Below, one piece after another: positions 5,898 to 9,082 of a stretch of 9,082 bases of DNA (positions are counted from its first letter, which is position 1; the number at the start of each line of letters is the position of its first letter). The notes beneath the pieces were generated by a model. The model searched no databases. It was not told the origin of the DNA and saw only the letters and a program-made list of their open reading frames with translations. The position numbers were made by a program, and so were the translations under genes. Origin of the DNA: Planctomycetaceae bacterium (GTDB taxonomy: Bacteria; Planctomycetota; Planctomycetia; Pirellulales; Thermoguttaceae); contig JAIRPZ010000327.1 in NCBI GenBank assembly GCA_031256755.1, positions 1-9,082 on the forward strand, given 5' to 3'.

Positions 5898-7754
5898 TTA
5901 AAGCGGCAGGGCGGCAGCGGCTTTGACGGCTTCCTGAATGAACGGATCGTCCAAATTACTCGACACGGTTCTCGGCAGCGGCAGAATCAAACGCCCCTCC
6001 AGCGGTCGCGCCAGTGCAATCCGGTTTTCATCCTTGACGGCAATATGCGGCGAAACTCCGACTCCGCTATAAGCCCAGCCCTTCGGCGAATAAAATTTTT
6101 CCACCGTCAGTTTGACACCTGAACGTACTCCGTCTGTTCCCGTCCGCACCGGCAGAATTTGCTGAATCGTTCCCTTGCCGTAACTCCGCTTGCCGATAAT
6201 GACGGCACGGTCATGATCCCGCAGCGCACCCGCCACAATTTCGGCAGCACTCGCACTTTCTTCATCAATCAAAACGATCATCGGCATTTTGTACGTTTGT
6301 TCCGCTGTCGCCATATAGGGCGAATCCAAACTGTTTTTTACTTTATTTTGCCGCCCTTGTGTTCGGACAATCGCGCCCTTATCAATAAACATATCCGCCA
6401 CTTCCACGCCGACTTGGAACAGTCCGCCCGGATTCCGCCGCAAATCAAGAATAAAACCCTTCATCCCTTTCCGTTCCAGTTCGGCTAACGCCCGGCGGAG
6501 TTCCGCACATGTCTTCGATTGAAAACTCGTCAACTTGACATAACCGAGTTTATCGCTGATCATACGGACATCCTCAACACTAGGAACGTCAATTTGCCGG
6601 CGTGTGATCTCGATATTGCGGGGACGCTGCCCCATTCCGGCAGATACAACGGATAAACGGACACGCGTTCCTTCTTTGCCTTGCAGCAAATCCGCTGCAT
6701 TATCGGTGTCTCGGCCGCGGGTCGAAATCCCGTCAACGGTCAAAATCCGGTCTCCGTCTTTCAAACCGCTTTCCATTGCCGGACTGCCCGGTATCACCCG
6801 GACAATCAGGAGCGAATCCCGGTCGGTACGGAGTTCAACGCCCAAACCGACCAGATTGCCGGAAATCATTGCATATTGATCGTTCAACTGATGCGGCGTG
6901 AGATAAGCCGTGTAAGGATCGAGCGAATTGATCACGCCGCACGTGAATTCCATCAGAACAATGACCGGATTCAGCCCGATTTGTTTCTGTCCCATTTCCG
7001 CAATATGCAGCAAACCGTTTTTCATATCTTCCTGATGGCGTATCTCCCAGCCGTTTGCGGTTGTTTTCACCGCATTGAGATAAGCGTCAATCTTTTCCGC
7101 CGCCGCAAACAAACCGGCATTTTTCCGAAAAGCGGCATCCGAAAGAGCGATAGAAAAGTCCTGCAAGCCGTGCCGGAACAGTTGATCCCAATTCGGCGTA
7201 TCGGCGTAATCCTGCTGAATACGGGCGGCAACTTCCCCGAAAAAGTTCAGCGTTTCGGCAACCGAAAGATTGCTGATCAATTTAAGGTAACTGGAATCGT
7301 GAAACCGCCGTCCCACGTCGTAGTGAAAACGGGCAACGCGGTAGCGATCCATCAGTGCCGTATCATTCCGGTAAGTGCGCAGTGCGGCTTCGTAATGGGT
7401 CAACACTTCTCCCCAGCGCGATTCGGATTCGAGTTGCTGTCCGTCCTGAAGAACTTTGGCGACATGCTCGTTGTTCGCCGGCGGCAGAAGTTGCGGTGCC
7501 GGCAGGAGCAGCGGGCGTGAACCGGCGGGTTCGGAACGGAATTCTCCGGTTTTACCGGCTGGAGTCAGTTGCAGCGGTGCCGGTTCGGACAAGACCGCTG
7601 TTCCGGGCGGAACGAAAAGCGGTATCTGACCGAAGGCTGATGCCCCGGAGGCAGAAAATAAGAGAAACAAAAAAGCGGCAATCTGTAATGTCGGACAGAT
7701 GCCGGGTTTGTTTCGCAGATACGTAAACCGATAGGGGGCGGAATGATTGCTCAT
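5898..7754 (-). CDS. Exported S41 family C-terminal processing protease (CtpA/Prc type)
   Basis: This 618-residue serine protease would cut proteins from their C-terminal ends in the periplasm. It has a signal peptide with hydrophobic core (QIAAFLFLLF) and a likely cleavage after ASGASA near residue 40. A helical, TPR-like stretch lies around 95-145 (SRWGEVLTHYEAALRTY). A PDZ domain spans about 298-390, with GLGVEL and the SGLKDGDRILTVDG loop. The S41 domain runs from about 395 to 580. The catalytic residues align with E. coli Prc S430, D441 and K455: Ser502 in SASAAE, Asp513 in LRDHDRA, and Lys527 in SYGKGT. I choose ATG 7754 because an upstream TTG (7868) would add a non-signal extension across a leader hairpin. 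No Shine-Dalgarno site is seen. It is convergent with the phage-like gene. Its substrate is unknown. Confidence 0.93.
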   Translation of the reverse strand: MSNHSAPYRFTYLRNKPGICPTLQIAAFLFLLFSASGASAFGQIPLFVPPGTAVLSEPAPLQLTPAGKTGEFRSEPAGSRPLLLPAPQLLPPANNEHVAKVLQDGQQLESESRWGEVLTHYEAALRTYRNDTALMDRYRVARFHYDVGRRFHDSSYLKLISNLSVAETLNFFGEVAARIQQDYADTPNWDQLFRHGLQDFSIALSDAAFRKNAGLFAAAEKIDAYLNAVKTTANGWEIRHQEDMKNGLLHIAEMGQKQIGLNPVIVLMEFTCGVINSLDPYTAYLTPHQLNDQYAMISGNLVGLGVELRTDRDSLLIVRVIPGSPAMESGLKDGDRILTVDGISTRGRDTDNAADLLQGKEGTRVRLSVVSAGMGQRPRNIEITRRQIDVPSVEDVRMISDKLGYVKLTSFQSKTCAELRRALAELERKGMKGFILDLRRNPGGLFQVGVEVADMFIDKGAIVRTQGRQNKVKNSLDSPYMATAEQTYKMPMIVLIDEESASAAEIVAGALRDHDRAVIIGKRSYGKGTIQQILPVRTGTDGVRSGVKLTVEKFYSPKGWAYSGVGVSPHIAVKDENRIALARPLEGRLILPLPRTVSSNLDDPFIQEAVKAAAALPL

Positions 7755-7772
7755 AAGGGGATAAAAGCGGCA

Positions 7773-7806
7773 CGGTTCACCTGCCCGGGGGGGAAACAGG
7801 GAACCG
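7773..7806 (-). promoter_or_regulatory. Bulged 10-bp hairpin in the protease mRNA leader
   Basis: CGGTTC plus CCTG (7773-7783, with A7779 unpaired) pairs with CAGG plus GAACCG (7797-7806). The 13-nt loop holds a run of seven C in the transcript followed by GGG. The hairpin ends 18 nt before the ATG at 7754, so it could affect translation start. Confidence 0.45.
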
Positions 7807-7880
7807 CACCTCGGAAAAGGAAATCCTACGTTGCGGATGGGGTAACGGCTTTCTGCCGGACGTATCAATCACTGTGCCGT

Positions 7881-7908
7881 AATATACCCCCTGATTGGCG
7901 AAAGGCAA
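7881..7908 (-). promoter_or_regulatory. Possible promoter of the S41 protease gene
   Basis: On the minus strand TTGCCT (7908-7903, 4/6 match) and TATATT (7886-7881, 5/6 match) are 16 nt apart. A transcript would start near 7874 and have a leader of about 120 nt containing the bulged hairpin. The match is moderate. Confidence 0.33.
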
Positions 7909-7985
7909 ATTCCGGTCAATGATTTTCTAATGATCCTACGCAGAAAGAGTCCGTTTGTTTAGAATAAAAGGAGAAAAAAGATAAT

Positions 7986-8024
7986 AATGGAGAAAAAACG
8001 GGAGCGGCGGGTGCTGCCGCACGG
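7986..8024 (+). repeat. Dispersed intergenic repeat, copy B
   Basis: This copy has AATGGAGAA at 7986-7994 and the GC-rich block at 8002-8024, which matches copy A (4727-4749) at 21 of 23 positions. Both differences are A/G changes. It lies between the promoter region of the protease and the end of the DUF1559 gene. Confidence 0.6.
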
Positions 8025-8220
8025 CAAGGACTCCTGTTTTATCCTGAAAATCCTGCACAAAAATTCTTTCCTGTTTTCCGGGTCTTATCTTAAACCTATT
8101 GTATTCGCCAATGGCGGCCGAAGAACCAGAATTTATCGTCAATCCGATGACGATTTTTACATCTGTTCCGTTTTGGCAATAGGGACCATGAAGAGATGTC
8201 GTTGAAAAACAAACAATGAC

Positions 8221-8242
8221 CGGGGGGACGTATATCCCCCCG
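8221..8242 (-). terminator. Intrinsic terminator of the DUF1559 gene
   Basis: CGGGGGGA and TCCCCCCG form a perfect 8-bp stem around CGTATA, starting 28 bp after the stop codon at 8271. On the minus strand it is followed after a few bases by a T-rich run (TTGTTTGTTTTT). The very GC-rich stem supports transcription termination. Confidence 0.6.
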
Positions 8243-8270
8243 CTTCGTTAATGGGCAGAAGAGCGGTTTC

Positions 8271-9082
8271 TTACGGTATGTCAACTGCCTGCATATCATT
8301 GACAACGGTTAATTTCCAGATAATTTCCGCCGGTGTGGTTTTCGGCACTCCGCGGACAGCACCATCACCGAGCAGCATATTCATCACTGCCGTATGGGAA
8401 CTCCCCAATATAGTACCGTTATCGAGAAAGGCAGTGAGTGTACTATAGAAACCAATATGTCTCGCAACACACTTAATCGTTCCGACTTTTTTACTATCCA
8501 TTGTAAGGATTCCTCCATTGTACGGGGTGTCAGCATCAGGGTCCTTTTCCCCAAGTCCTTTTTCACTCAAAATGAACTGATTTGATGTTCCATCACTCCA
8601 AAATGAAAGGTCATCACGGGGTTCCCAGCGGGTAATGCTCGTATCTGATGCCGGTACCGGTTGATTTGCGGCATTGATACCGGTCGCGACGGCGGCACGA
8701 ATCGGCATGGCATCTTTCTCTTGCACGCCGGAAATTGCTGGCTCAGTAGTATCTGGGTTCCAAAGAATACCCGGGCCTATATCAAGCCGATCTGATTCCG
8801 GTTTGCCATCTATATTGAACGCCGAGAGCAGGCAGTAACCGGAGACCGGTCCAATGTATGTATCCTCTTTTGACGTAAGTGATCCGCTGGCGGAAGGACA
8901 GCGGTATCCGGCAAATCCGCCAAAATCTTTTTCAAGTCCCGCAATACTATCGACTCTCGCAAGATTGCTTGTACCGTTAGAGAAACAGGTAGAGAGTTTT
9001 TCGTACAATCCGCCCTGTTCGAGTTGCGGATAAAGGATCGCAAAAAACGTGGGACGGGCATCATAAACGCTGGACGGGGGGA
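8271..9082 (-). CDS. DUF1559 domain protein (pseudopilin-like), C-terminal 269 residues
   Basis: The reading frame is open to the right edge, so the N-terminus with the expected prepilin-type methylation and cleavage signal lies outside. Family landmarks seen in order are: LYPQLEQGGLYEKL, like the usual LPYLEQ..LY element; YRCPSASG, the F.CPS motif; SDGTSNQFILSEK, matching the common SDGTSNT..(V/G)EK motif; and near the end SSHTAVMNMLLGDGAVRG, with exactly nine residues between His and Asp-Gly. These identify the DUF1559 (SBP_bac_10) family, which is present in many copies in planctomycetes and thought to form secretion-system pseudopilins or surface fibres. The C-terminus is a short tail ending DMQAVDIP. 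A GC-rich terminator follows 28 bp after the stop. The copy's specific role is not known. Confidence 0.93.
   Translation of the reverse strand, partial: PPSSVYDARPTFFAILYPQLEQGGLYEKLSTCFSNGTSNLARVDSIAGLEKDFGGFAGYRCPSASGSLTSKEDTYIGPVSGYCLLSAFNIDGKPESDRLDIGPGILWNPDTTEPAISGVQEKDAMPIRAAVATGINAANQPVPASDTSITRWEPRDDLSFWSDGTSNQFILSEKGLGEKDPDADTPYNGGILTMDSKKVGTIKCVARHIGFYSTLTAFLDNGTILGSSHTAVMNMLLGDGAVRGVPKTTPAEIIWKLTVVNDMQAVDIP

Larger units (their letters stand above)
7755..8270. other. 516-bp intergenic region: protease leader, repeat copy, terminator
   Basis: No convincing gene is found here. From left to right it contains the protease leader with a bulged hairpin (7773-7806), a possible promoter (7881-7908), a tandem pair of GGAGAAAAAA (7970-7979 and 7989-7998), dispersed repeat copy B, several CCTG repeats around 8032-8080, and a GC-rich terminator hairpin (8221-8242). 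Confidence 0.6.

Noticed and set aside
6681..7520. Long open frame (279 codons) on the plus strand
   Set aside because: It is antisense to the S41 protease, which has full domain support; this frame shows no motif.
7755..7868. N-terminal extension of the protease from a TTG start
   Set aside because: It would put 38 Pro/Arg-rich residues before the signal peptide and would run across the leader hairpin.
7987..8205. 72-codon open frame on the plus strand beginning MEKKRERRVLPHG
   Set aside because: An AAGGAG lies 13 nt upstream, which is too far. The first third is simply the dispersed repeat in translation, and the rest has no protein-like pattern.

Overview
The window looks like chromosomal DNA of a member of the Planctomycetota. 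Two protein families that are strongly expanded in that phylum occur here: a DUF1559 pseudopilin-like protein with the H-X9-DG motif near its C-terminus (right edge), and a BBP7/DUF1551-type outer membrane beta-barrel protein (1350-2996). Base composition is intermediate. Most genes lack a clear Shine-Dalgarno sequence, which also fits the phylum. No genus can be named from the sequence alone.

Layout from left to right. At 1-118 is the N-terminal end of an unidentified minus-strand gene, preceded by a perfect consensus sigma-70 promoter and a strong ribosome binding site. Next comes a minus-strand pair, probably co-transcribed: the BBP7-like barrel (1350-2996) followed by an AI-2E family permease (265-1311). 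A six-helix membrane protein of unknown function (3184-4113, minus) is divergent from a small putative lipoprotein (4197-4628, plus). The stretch 4629-5268 holds a cluster of small hairpins, one copy of a short dispersed repeat, a 96-residue orphan gene (4829-5119, minus) and a 9-bp inverted repeat. A plus-strand gene at 5269-5784 resembles the C-terminal part of phage minor head proteins and may be a prophage remnant. A secreted S41 (CtpA/Prc) protease with an intact Ser-Asp-Lys triad occupies 5898-7754 on the minus strand; its leader carries a bulged hairpin. The 516-bp gap 7755-8270 holds that leader, the second repeat copy and a GC-rich terminator. The DUF1559 gene runs leftward from beyond the right edge to 8271.

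The genes do not form an obvious pathway. The common theme is the cell envelope: outer membrane barrel, permease, membrane protein, lipoprotein, exported protease and pseudopilin-like protein. I see no rRNA, tRNA, CRISPR array or complete insertion sequence. I found no convincing new multi-gene system. The points most worth checking are the phage-like fragment, the paired intergenic repeats, the low-complexity inserts in the barrel, and the strongly expressed unknown gene at the left edge.
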